Shown here: in pieces, positions 1 to 6,026 of the stretch
How positions within the stretch are numbered: position 1 is the stretch's first letter
Layout of the letters: each line of letters begins with the position of its first letter
Notes under the pieces: model-generated
The model's database searches: none
Told to the model about the DNA's origin: nothing
Seen by the model: only the letters and a program-made list of their open reading frames with translations
Position numbers and translations under genes: made by a program
Origin: an uncultured Collinsella sp.
GTDB taxonomy: Bacteria; Actinomycetota; Coriobacteriia; Coriobacteriales; Coriobacteriaceae
Reading direction: 5' to 3'
Assembly (NCBI GenBank): GCA_900545555.1
Contig: UQZI01000101.1
Coordinates: forward strand, 1-6,031
Length of the DNA stretch: 6,031 nucleotides

Positions 1-37
1 GGCATAGACCTTCTGGTCATGCCTTGCCTTTTGAATG
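1..37. repeat. 37-bp terminal direct repeat, left copy
   Basis: These 37 bases are identical, in the same orientation, to the last 37 bases of the window (5995-6031). They hold the loop and right arm of a terminator hairpin: GACC-TTCT-GGTC at 7-18 and the arm ATGCCTTGCCTTTT at 19-32. Only five bases of the left arm (1-5) are present; the remaining AAAAGGCAA would lie to the left of the window, and exactly that sequence precedes the right copy at 5986-5994. The window is therefore either the linear form of a closed circle or is bounded by two copies of one repeated hairpin. Downstream of prfA, this hairpin would serve as its terminator if the missing arm is really there. Confidence 0.95.
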
Positions 38-74
38 ACAAATTGTCGCTCTGGGCGGCGCGCAGCGTCGAGCA

Positions 75-102
75 GTTACGGCGTTTGGTAAAACGCCGTA
101 AC
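75..102 (-). terminator. Hairpin immediately after prfA, possible U-less terminator
   Basis: A perfect 12-bp inverted repeat (75-86 with 91-102) encloses a 4-base loop and begins on the base right after the prfA TAA stop (103-105). Its position suggests transcription termination or protection of the 3' end of the prfA mRNA. Read on the minus strand it is followed by TGCTCGACGC, with no T-tract, so it is not a canonical intrinsic terminator. Terminators lacking a U-tract have been proposed in actinobacteria. The second hairpin farther on (1-32), which does carry T-runs, may be the true terminator. Confidence 0.6.
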
Positions 103-1170
103 TTAAACAGCCTGTGCCAGCTTCTCGGCTCGCTCGGCGGCGGCGAGTGCCTCGATGACCGTGCCGAGCTGGTCGCCCAGGAGGACGCCGTTGTAGGTGG
201 AGTTGAAGCCGATGCGGTGATCGGTCACGCGGTCCTGGGGCTGGTTGTAGGTGCGGATCTTCTCGGAACGGTTGCCGTGGCCGATCTGGCTCTGGCGCTC
301 GGCACCGAGCTCTGCCTGCTGCTTCTCGAGCTCCATCTCGTACAGGCGGGCGCGCAGCATCTGCATGCAGACCTCGCGGTTCTGGATCTGGGAGCGCTGT
401 TCCTGCGACTGCACCACGGTGTTGGTGGGAAGGTGGGTGATGCGCACGGCGGAATAAGTGGTGTTAACGCACTGACCGCCAGGGCCGGAGGCGCAGTAAG
501 TGTCGATGCGCAGGTCGGACTGGTTGATCTGGACGTCGATCTCCTCGGCCTCGGGAAGCACGGCGACAGTTGCCGTGGAGGTCTGGATACGGCCCTGGGA
601 CTCGGTCTTGGGAACGCGCTGGACGCGGTGCACGCCGGACTCGAACTTCATGACGGAGTAGACGCGGTCGCCCTCGACCTTGAACTCAATGGACTTAAAG
701 CCGCCGGCCTCGCTGGGGCTGGAGTCGAGCACGGTGGTCTTCCAGCCGCGCGACTCGCAGAAGCGCTGATACATCTTGTACAGGTCGCCGGCGAAGATGG
801 CCGCCTCGTCGCCACCGGCGGCGGAGCGAATCTCGACGATGGTGTTCTTGTCGTCGTTGGGGTCGCTCGGGATGAGCATGTACTTAATGTCTTCCTCGAG
901 CTGGGGAAGCTTGGCCTCGTTTTCGGAGATGTCCATCTGGAGCATCTCCTTCTCATCGGCATCGGCAGTATCGTGGAGCATTTCCTTGGCAGCCTCGATG
1001 TCATCGAGCGCGCCGATGTACTCGCGCGAGGCGGCGATGAGGTCGGACTGGTGCGCGTACTCCTTGTTGAGACGCGTGAACTCCTTGATATCGGAGGCGA
1101 CGGCCGGGTCGGAAAGCTTCTTCTCGAGCTCCTCGTAGGCCTTGATAATCTTTTCGAGCTTGTCGCGCAT
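103..1170 (-). CDS. prfA: Peptide chain release factor 1 (RF1)
   Basis: The 355-residue product is a full-length class I release factor (E. coli RF1 has 360). RF1 enters the ribosomal A site at UAA and UAG and triggers hydrolysis of peptidyl-tRNA. The helical N-terminal domain covers about residues 1-100. The codon-recognition motif is PKT at 187-189 inside RVPKTESQGR; this is the RF1 type (PxT), not the SPF of RF2. The catalytic GGQ is at 231-233 in SGPGGQCVN, followed by the conserved AVRITHLPT and, later, RSEKIRTYN and RVTDHRIG. Beside GGQ, Cys234 and Tyr239 stand where many RF1s have His or Ser and Asp. The start is supported by AAAGGAG (1178-1184), 7 bases upstream. The stop is TAA, immediately followed by a hairpin. 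No prmC, the GGQ methyltransferase gene often found next to prfA, lies in the remaining 102 bases. The 291-base gap upstream suggests its own promoter. The identification is secure. Confidence 0.98.
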   Translation of the reverse strand: MRDKLEKIIKAYEELEKKLSDPAVASDIKEFTRLNKEYAHQSDLIAASREYIGALDDIEAAKEMLHDTADADEKEMLQMDISENEAKLPQLEEDIKYMLIPSDPNDDKNTIVEIRSAAGGDEAAIFAGDLYKMYQRFCESRGWKTTVLDSSPSEAGGFKSIEFKVEGDRVYSVMKFESGVHRVQRVPKTESQGRIQTSTATVAVLPEAEEIDVQINQSDLRIDTYCASGPGGQCVNTTYSAVRITHLPTNTVVQSQEQRSQIQNREVCMQMLRARLYEMELEKQQAELGAERQSQIGHGNRSEKIRTYNQPQDRVTDHRIGFNSTYNGVLLGDQLGTVIEALAAAERAEKLAQAV

Positions 1171-1251
1171 GGCGGGACTCCTTTATATGCGTGAAGGTGA
1201 AAATCGGCAGAGCTGATGGGGCGCACGGCGCCACTGCGGGGGTAAGCCCGG

Positions 1252-1278
1252 CTAGAACATGTCGATCTTCAGATACAT
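1252..1278 (-). other. Possible short upstream ORF before prfA (8 codons)
   Basis: On the minus strand, GAAGGG (1285-1290) lies 6 bases before an ATG at 1278 that opens MYLKIDMF and ends with TAG (1252-1254), about 80 bases ahead of the prfA start. Two further in-frame ATGs, at 1284 and 1305, have no well-placed ribosome site. A 5-bp GC-rich hairpin (1220-1232) lies between this ORF and prfA. The arrangement resembles a leader peptide, and its UAG stop is read by RF1 alone. However, such short frames arise by chance, and TAG also ends three of the five main genes here, so TAG itself carries little information. This is a speculative call. Confidence 0.2.
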
Positions 1279-1378
1279 GCGCATCCCTTCGCGTATGGGG
1301 TACATAGTTGCGGTCTAACCCATACATGATAGCGTGCGCAGGCAAACCTGCATATAACCCGCACGGAATGAGTGGACG

Positions 1379-1434
1379 TAGCCGTTGGGGACGTTCCTTA
1401 ACGGCTAGTCGTTTAAGAGCGTCCCCAACGGCTA
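1379..1434. repeat. REP-like long inverted repeat in the intergenic gap
   Basis: A perfect 15-bp inverted repeat (1379-1393 with 1420-1434, core GCCGTTGGGGACG / CGTCCCCAACGGC) surrounds a 26-base centre. The centre can pair further (TTC with GAG, then TTAA with TTAA). It also repeats the arm piece AACGGCTA at 1400-1407, so an alternative shorter hairpin is possible. No T-tract follows on either strand, so it is not a standard terminator, although it could still block transcription between the M20 gene and prfA. The GGGGACGTTCC element resembles the arms of bacterial REP-type palindromes and similar short mobile repeats. That resemblance is from memory and would need a genome copy count. Confidence 0.6.
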
Positions 1435-1461
1435 ACAAAGAGACTGTCGCTTTGTCACATT

Positions 1462-2877
1462 CTAGAGCGTTTGAAGCAGGGCGATGAGGAAGCGAACACC
1501 CTGGAGGTAGGCGCGGCGGGTGATGCGCTCGTTGGTGCCGTGGACGCCGCGGTCGCACTCGTCATCGTCGACCACAAACGCCGAAAAACGAATGCATTCG
1601 GAGCAAATGTGCTGGTAGTTGGCAGCGTCGGTCGCGCCGATCACGGTCGAGGGGACAATCGCCAACGGCTCGGATGATCCGTTTTCCTCCGTCCCCTTTG
1701 GATCGCGGAAATAGCGGGCGGCGATGGAGCGAACCGCCTCGAGGCCGGGACCACCGATGCGCGGGGACGGCGAGGGCTCGGAGCTGCCGGGGCCCAGCTC
1801 CACTTCGACACGACCGGCAAGGTCCGCCCCGGCAACCGCCTCACGGCAGCGCGCCACAACGTCGGCCACGCTCGTGCCCTCGAGCATGCGGAAGTTAATG
1901 CTGGCCCACATATCCTGTGGCATCACGTTAGCGCCAGCGCTGCCGCCCTCGATCTGCGTGGGCGCGCAGGTAGTGGTCACGAGCGGGTAGAGTTTTTTGC
2001 TGGCGAGGCACTCGCACACGATGGTGTCCTTGTTGGAGGCAATCTCGTCGGCCGAGTAGAGCCCCAGCTCGACAAGCTGTGCGGCAAGCAGATCGGTCAC
2101 ACGCGTCGGCCACTCGATATCGCAGATTGCGGCGATAGCGCGGCTCAGTACCTCGAGCGATGTGCCGCCGTAGGGGTTGGACGAATGCCCGCCCTCGCTC
2201 TTCGTCTTGAGCACAATATCGGCGTAGCCCTTCTCGGCAAGGTCGGCATGCATAAGCCAGCCCTCGCCCGCGCCGTACTCGGCAGCCGAAACGATACGGT
2301 AGTCACCCTCGTCGATCAGGTATTCAAGTTCAATACCGCGCTCCTCGAGCACGCGACCGATCGCCCCCGCGCCGTACTGCGTGGTTTCCTCGTCCTGGCC
2401 AAAAGCCAGCAGCAGCGAACGCTTGTGCTCCCAACCGTGCGCCAACGCATACTCAACCGCCTCGAGAGTACCTGCGACCTGGTCTTTCATGTCGATAGCG
2501 CCGCGACCCCAAATGTAGGTGTCGTCCACCTGTCCGCTAAAGGGAGCATGCGTCCAGTCGGCCTCGGTGCCCGGCACCACGGGGACCACGTCCATGTGGC
2601 CCATGAGCATGACGGGTTTGAGGGCGGGGTCGGAACCGTCAAGCGTCACCAACAGCGAATGGTCGACAAGCTCGACCTCGCCCGCCGCGAACACGCGCGG
2701 CCAGGCCTGCTGCATATAGGCGCGCAGGTCGTCGAAGGGCTGCCAGTCCACCGCCTCGGCATCCATGCTCGAAATGGTCGGAAACGACAGCACGCGGCCC
2801 AAGCGCTCGCACGCGCCGACCTCGTCTATATCGGCAAAATCGTCCTCATGCGCAAAGAAGCGCCAAACCTCGGCCAT
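1462..2877 (-). CDS. M20 family metallopeptidase, CPS1/PM20D1-like
   Basis: The 471-residue product is a probable di-zinc amidohydrolase with no signal peptide or membrane segment, so probably cytoplasmic. The M20 ligand set is complete: His94 and Asp96 (GHMD), bridging Asp129 (GRGAIDMKD), Glu163 as likely base and Glu164 as ligand (GQDEET), Asp189 (IDEGD) and His446 (VHGTNERI). EGGHSSNP at 228-235 carries the lid-domain His231, and GATDAANY at 414-421 is a conserved family block. The order and spacing, with DWTHAPFSG, FGQDEE, DEG, TTTCAPT and the C-terminal VRFLIALLQ, match yeast CPS1 (Gly-X carboxypeptidase) and mammalian PM20D1 (N-acyl amino acid hydrolase/synthase) better than DapE or ArgE. 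The substrate is therefore probably a short peptide or N-acyl amino acid, which the sequence cannot decide. AAAGGA (2882-2887) supports the start. It lies 72 bases behind the importer ATPase on the same strand, with a small hairpin between. The stop is TAG. Confidence 0.9.
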   Translation of the reverse strand: MAEVWRFFAHEDDFADIDEVGACERLGRVLSFPTISSMDAEAVDWQPFDDLRAYMQQAWPRVFAAGEVELVDHSLLVTLDGSDPALKPVMLMGHMDVVPVVPGTEADWTHAPFSGQVDDTYIWGRGAIDMKDQVAGTLEAVEYALAHGWEHKRSLLLAFGQDEETTQYGAGAIGRVLEERGIELEYLIDEGDYRIVSAAEYGAGEGWLMHADLAEKGYADIVLKTKSEGGHSSNPYGGTSLEVLSRAIAAICDIEWPTRVTDLLAAQLVELGLYSADEIASNKDTIVCECLASKKLYPLVTTTCAPTQIEGGSAGANVMPQDMWASINFRMLEGTSVADVVARCREAVAGADLAGRVEVELGPGSSEPSPSPRIGGPGLEAVRSIAARYFRDPKGTEENGSSEPLAIVPSTVIGATDAANYQHICSECIRFSAFVVDDDECDRGVHGTNERITRRAYLQGVRFLIALLQTL

Positions 2878-2903
2878 GACATCCTTTCGATTGTGACGAC
2901 AAA

Positions 2904-2924
2904 GGCCGCCCCACGGGAGCGGCC
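2904..2924 (-). terminator. Intercistronic hairpin between ATPase and M20 genes
   Basis: A 6-bp GC-only inverted repeat (2904-2909 with 2919-2924, GGCCGC / GCGGCC) has a 9-base centre that can form two more C-G pairs. On the minus strand it is followed by only TTTGTCGTC, a weak T-run. It lies in the 72-base gap between the ATPase stop and the M20 start. It may be a partial terminator lowering M20 expression relative to the importer, or an mRNA-stabilising structure. Full termination is doubtful because no clear promoter is visible between it and the M20 start. Confidence 0.45.
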
Positions 2925-2949
2925 CTGCAACGTAAGCGTTTGCGGTCGG

Positions 2950-3735
2950 TTATTTGTCCTCGAGATAGCGAGAGAGGAACTCACGAGTGCGCTGGTGTTT
3001 GGGGTTGCCGAAGAGCTCGGCCGGCGCGGCATCCTCGAGCACCACGCCCTTGTCCATAAAGACCACGCGGTCGGACACCGTGCGGGCAAAGGCCATCTCG
3101 TGCGTGACGACGACCATGGTCATGCCGTCGGCGGCGAGCTTGCGCATGACCTCGAGCACCTCGCCCACGATCTCGGGGTCGAGCGCGGAGGTCGGCTCGT
3201 CGAACAGCATGATCTGCGGATTCATACATAGGGCACGAGCGATGGCCACGCGCTGTTTTTGACCACCGGACAGGCGACCAACGGCGGCGTGCGCGAACTT
3301 TTCGAGTCCCACGCTGGTCAGATGCTCCATAGCGACCTTCTCGGCCTCGACCTTGCTCATCTTTTTGAGCGTGACGGGCGCGAGCGTGCAGTTGTCGAGC
3401 ACGTCCATGTTGTTGAACAGGTTGAAGCCCTGGAACACCATGCCGATGTCCTCGCGCAGTTTATTGATATTGCAGCGCTCGGCAGTAAGGTCCTGACCGT
3501 GGAACCAGATATGGCCGGCATCCGGAGTCTCGAGCAGGTTAAGGCAGCGCAGAAACGTCGACTTGCCCGAGCCCGAGGCGCCGATGATGGTGACGACCTC
3601 GCCGGGATTGACGGACAAGTCGATGCCCTTGAGTACCTCGAGTGAGCCAAAGCTCTTGCGCAGGCCCTCGACGCGGATAAGCGGCTCTTGGTTTTGCACG
3701 GCTGCCGCAGTGCCGGTAGTGGCGGTATCTGCCAT
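2950..3735 (-). CDS. Polar amino-acid ABC importer, ATP-binding protein
   Basis: This 261-residue ATPase drives an amino-acid importer of the HisP/GlnQ class and would work as a cytoplasmic homodimer beneath the permease encoded just upstream. All motifs are intact: Walker A GASGSGKST (52-60), Q-loop Gln102 (FQGFN), signature LSGGQ (155-159), Walker B IMLFDEPT (175-182, catalytic Glu180), D-loop SALD (183-186) and switch His212 (THEM). There is no C-terminal regulatory extension, as is usual for this class. I chose the ATG at 3735 because GAGGAG (3743-3748) is 7 bases upstream and the conserved domain begins at about residue 19. An in-frame ATG at 3810 would add 25 poorly conserved residues and overlap the permease gene. 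The gap to the permease stop is 22 bases, so the two are surely co-transcribed. The stop is TAA. The amino acid transported cannot be told from the ATPase. Confidence 0.96.
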   Translation of the reverse strand: MADTATTGTAAAVQNQEPLIRVEGLRKSFGSLEVLKGIDLSVNPGEVVTIIGASGSGKSTFLRCLNLLETPDAGHIWFHGQDLTAERCNINKLREDIGMVFQGFNLFNNMDVLDNCTLAPVTLKKMSKVEAEKVAMEHLTSVGLEKFAHAAVGRLSGGQKQRVAIARALCMNPQIMLFDEPTSALDPEIVGEVLEVMRKLAADGMTMVVVTHEMAFARTVSDRVVFMDKGVVLEDAAPAELFGNPKHQRTREFLSRYLEDK

Positions 3736-3757
3736 GATGATTCTCCTCGTCTTAAGC

Positions 3758-4906
3758 CTAGTTAGAGCTGGGCAGCGTGGCAGGAGCCTCGGCGCCGAGC
3801 TTTTTGCCAAAGGCCTCGAGCAGGCGGCTCGCCACGAGCGTCAGGATCAGGTAGACCACAAGCGCCACGCAGTAGACCTCCATCTGGCGGTAGTACACGC
3901 CGGCGACGGTAGTGGTGGCGTACATGAGGTCGAACACGCCGATGACCGAAAGCACCGACGAGTCCTTGATGTTGATGATGAGCTCGTTGGTGAGCGCCGG
4001 GATCGCGTTTTTAATACCCTGAGGGAACACGACCTTGCGCATAGCCTGCCACTGCGACAGGCCCAGCGAGCGCGCTGCCTCGGCCTGGCCGGGATCGATG
4101 GACTCGATGCCGCCGCGCAGGACCTCCATCATGTAGGCGGTAGAGTTGAGCGAGATGGTGACGAGGCCGGCGGTGAAGGTGCTCCAGATCTGGTTGGCCT
4201 GGGCGGTCTCGAAGCCCATGCCGCGCAGAACGGTAAAGCCCGCGTAATAGATGAGCAGGCCCTGGACCATCATGGGCGTGCCGCGCACGACGGTGGAATA
4301 GACGGTCGCAAAGCCTCGGCCAATGCTCTTAAAGAAGCGCACCAGGTCGTTGTCGACGCGATCGAAGGTCTGGGTGCGCAAGAACACAAAGAGCAGCGCC
4401 AAGAAGAAGGCGATGACCGTGCCGAAGGTGGCAAGCGCGATGGTGATCTCGATACCGCGGATAAAGAAGTCGCCGCTCTTGTAGGTCATGTAGACCAGGC
4501 TCGACAAAAAGTCGCTGGGATTGGAGTCCGAGACAATGCTCACCTGCACCAGGTCGACAAACGACATGACGCAGCGGTCGATAAAGAAGATCGCCGCGAT
4601 GGCAACCACGACATAGCTGCCCAGGCGCGCGCCGCGACGGAAACGCTCGGATGCAAACGGTGACTTTTCGCGATAGTCGCTCCAGTGCATAACCTTGGTG
4701 ACGAGCGCTGCCGCCGACACGACGATCCAGGCCCAAAGAATCGCCCAAAGGCAATCCTGGAAGATGCCGGTGGGCGCCAAAAAGCTCAGCGGCGTGGGGT
4801 TGCGCTGGCTAAATGCCAAGCCGAGCGCCGCGATAACGCTCGTGCCCAGGTACACATAACGGTGGTCGGCCTTGATAAAGGAGGCCAGACGATTGATGCC
4901 TTTCAT
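3758..4906 (-). CDS. Polar amino-acid ABC importer permease with N-terminal extension
   Basis: This 382-residue inner-membrane protein forms the channel of the importer. The C-terminal part, from about residue 148, is a standard HisM/GlnP-type domain: a helix at about 150-176, RGTPMMVQ at 208-215 (family RGTPxxVQ), NSTAYMMEVLRGGIESI at 254-270, and the EAA coupling loop from EAARSLGL at 276 to about 304, which docks on the ATPase. A last helix lies at about 340-362. The first 147 residues are extra: hydrophobic segments at about 17-32, 48-70 and 96-116, then a polar linker. Simple members have about 220 residues, while longer ones such as AapQ and AapM are near 400, so the extension is unusual rather than unique. 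With one permease gene present, a homodimer is likely. GGGAGG (4911-4916) overlaps the TAG stop of the upstream gene (gap 9 bases), implying translational coupling. The stop is TAG. Confidence 0.94.
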   Translation of the reverse strand: MKGINRLASFIKADHRYVYLGTSVIAALGLAFSQRNPTPLSFLAPTGIFQDCLWAILWAWIVVSAAALVTKVMHWSDYREKSPFASERFRRGARLGSYVVVAIAAIFFIDRCVMSFVDLVQVSIVSDSNPSDFLSSLVYMTYKSGDFFIRGIEITIALATFGTVIAFFLALLFVFLRTQTFDRVDNDLVRFFKSIGRGFATVYSTVVRGTPMMVQGLLIYYAGFTVLRGMGFETAQANQIWSTFTAGLVTISLNSTAYMMEVLRGGIESIDPGQAEAARSLGLSQWQAMRKVVFPQGIKNAIPALTNELIINIKDSSVLSVIGVFDLMYATTTVAGVYYRQMEVYCVALVVYLILTLVASRLLEAFGKKLGAEAPATLPSSN

Positions 4907-4915
4907 GCTGCCTCC

Positions 4916-5842
4916 CTATGCCGGCTGACGGTCGAGGCACGCGTCCCACATCTGGTCGCGCTCCTCCTGGCTGATGCCCTTGAGTGTCTTGTCGATGAGC
5001 TTAAGCAGTTTGTCCGATCCCTTGCGGCAACCGACATTCGCCGTGACCTCCTGCTTAAAGCCCTCGCCCTCGGCAAAGTGGATGGGGACGATACCGGGAT
5101 TTTGGGCCATATAGCCCTTTTCGTTCTCAGTGTTGTAGGTCACGGCGTCGCACGTGCCCTGCAGCAGATTCGAGAACACCGTGGGGACCGAATCGACCGG
5201 GTTCTTGTGCACAACGCCCGGAATCTCGTCGATGACGGTATCGAGCATGGTGTCCTTTTGGCCGAGCACCGTGGCACCGCTGAAGTCGCTGAGCTTGGTG
5301 GCGTTTTGGTAGGGCGAGCCCTCTTTTACGAACAGGCCAAAGTAGCCAATGAAGTACGGGTCGGAAAAGCCGACGGACTCCTCGCGCTCGGGCGTGGCGC
5401 TCATGCCGGCGATGATGAGGTCAATCTGGCCGTTGTTGAGCGAGTCGATAAGGCCCGAGAAGCTCTGCTTGACGGCAACGGGCTCGCCGCCGAGAGCCTT
5501 GCAGACGATCTTGGCGATCTGCACGTCGTAGCCATCGGCGTAGGCTCCCTGCACGTTATCGATGGGGATCGTGAACTCGCTGGCCTCGGAAACCTGCCAG
5601 TTGTACGGGGCGTAGGCCGCCTCCATGCCGATGCGGATCTTATCCTTGCCGATAACGGAATCGGACAGGTCATCGCGACCGCCGCCCGTCGTGGGCTGAA
5701 CTACTTCCAGCGTGGAGGGACGCTGGCAGCCGGCAAGTGCGCCGGCGACGACAGAAGCGCTCGCAGCGAGAGCGCTACCCAAAAAGATGCGACGGCTGCA
5801 TACCGGCTGTGGATGCGCGTCGCGCTGTTGTCGAGATTGCAT
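4916..5842 (-). CDS. Amino-acid ABC importer substrate-binding lipoprotein (SBP family 3)
   Basis: This 308-residue periplasm- or surface-facing protein captures the substrate and hands it to the permease encoded next. The N-terminus is a Tat-type lipoprotein signal: SRRIFLG at 16-22, a hydrophobic stretch, then lipobox LAGC at 36-39 with Cys39 as the lipidated residue. The mature part is a family 3 solute-binding fold: IGMEAAYAPYNW (71-82), GYDVQIAKIV (104-113), then FSGLIDSLNNGQIDLIIAGMSATPERE, where Arg153 is the expected carboxylate ligand, and VGFSDPYF (157-164). At the position of the usual ammonium-binding Asp there is Asn237 (DAVTYNTEN), so ligand contacts may differ. I chose the ATG at 5842 because AAGG within GGGAAGG lies 6 bases upstream and the signal peptide then has normal length. 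A start at 5983 would put 47 unrelated residues before it. It is the first gene of the importer operon. The amino acid bound is unknown. Confidence 0.94.
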   Translation of the reverse strand: MQSRQQRDAHPQPVCSRRIFLGSALAASASVVAGALAGCQRPSTLEVVQPTTGGGRDDLSDSVIGKDKIRIGMEAAYAPYNWQVSEASEFTIPIDNVQGAYADGYDVQIAKIVCKALGGEPVAVKQSFSGLIDSLNNGQIDLIIAGMSATPEREESVGFSDPYFIGYFGLFVKEGSPYQNATKLSDFSGATVLGQKDTMLDTVIDEIPGVVHKNPVDSVPTVFSNLLQGTCDAVTYNTENEKGYMAQNPGIVPIHFAEGEGFKQEVTANVGCRKGSDKLLKLIDKTLKGISQEERDQMWDACLDRQPA

Positions 5843-5924
5843 CTGGTGCCTTCCCAATTTCGTTTTGCTGACAATAAGACAGGATATACGCCCGCAACCA
5901 GCAGCGCGGCATGTGCGCGAAAAA

Positions 5925-5954
5925 TTAATAGACACACGAGGACGATTGGCGCAA
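5925..5954 (-). promoter_or_regulatory. Candidate sigma-70-type promoter of the importer operon
   Basis: On the minus strand, TTGCGC (5949-5954) is followed after 18 bases by TATTAA (5925-5930), fair matches to the -35 and -10 hexamers. Transcription would begin near 5918, leaving a leader of about 75 bases before the binding-protein ATG. The site lies between the terminator hairpin and the first importer gene, the only gap where an operon promoter would be expected. A weaker alternative nearer the gene is TTGCGG with TATTGT 15 bases on. No operator palindrome or riboswitch-like fold was recognised in the 143 bases between the gene start and the terminator. Confidence 0.4.
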
Positions 5955-5985
5955 AGCAGCCTGCCCCATGTACCACTTGGCATGA

Positions 5986-6026
5986 AAAAGGCAAGGCATA
6001 GACCTTCTGGTCATGCCTTGCCTTTT
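5986..6026. terminator. Strong bidirectional intrinsic terminator hairpin
   Basis: The arms AAAAGGCAAGGCAT (5986-5999) and ATGCCTTGCCTTTT (6013-6026) pair over 14 bases. Above them are a single bulged A (6000), a 4-bp stem GACC/GGTC and the tetraloop TTCT. The A-run and T-run at the base give a U-tract on both strands (five T on the minus strand, four on the plus), so it can work in either direction. It sits upstream of the importer operon and would stop transcription arriving from the gene to the right, insulating the operon. If the window ends are truly joined, that gene is prfA. Confidence 0.85.

Noticed and set aside
19..1194. Long plus-strand frame opposite prfA (391 codons)
   Set aside because: It is exactly antisense to prfA, is rich in Leu, Gly, Ala and Val, as GC-biased shadow frames are, and has no recognisable domain.
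1293..1325. 7-bp inverted repeat (GTATGGG / CCCATAC) with a 19-base loop in the prfA leader
   Set aside because: The arms are short and the loop long. It could be part of a leader fold, but nothing supports a riboswitch or operator.
1326..1331. TATCAT as a -10 box for prfA
   Set aside because: It is a good hexamer, but no credible -35 lies 16-18 bases upstream on the minus strand, so I do not call a promoter.
1338..1351. Small perfect hairpin GCAGG-CAAA-CCTGC
   Set aside because: A 5-bp stem with no T-run is common by chance in GC-rich DNA.
1001..1558. Minus-strand frame spanning the gap between the M20 gene and prfA (185 codons)
   Set aside because: It overlaps both flanking genes in other frames, is rich in Arg and Pro, and crosses the large palindrome; no domain is visible.
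3736..3810. Upstream ATG at 3810 as the ATPase start
   Set aside because: It would overlap the permease gene by about 50 bases and add an unconserved Arg-rich stretch; the ATG at 3735 has a well-placed GAGGAG.
5843..5983. Upstream ATG at 5983 as the binding-protein start
   Set aside because: It would place 47 residues before a normal lipoprotein signal and would cover the candidate promoter; the ATG at 5842 has a good ribosome site.
4685..6001. Long plus-strand frame of 438 codons over the binding protein and permease
   Set aside because: It is antisense to two well-supported genes, runs through their promoter and terminator regions, and shows no family motif. The frames at 2185-3231 and 3563-4663 are rejected for the same reason.
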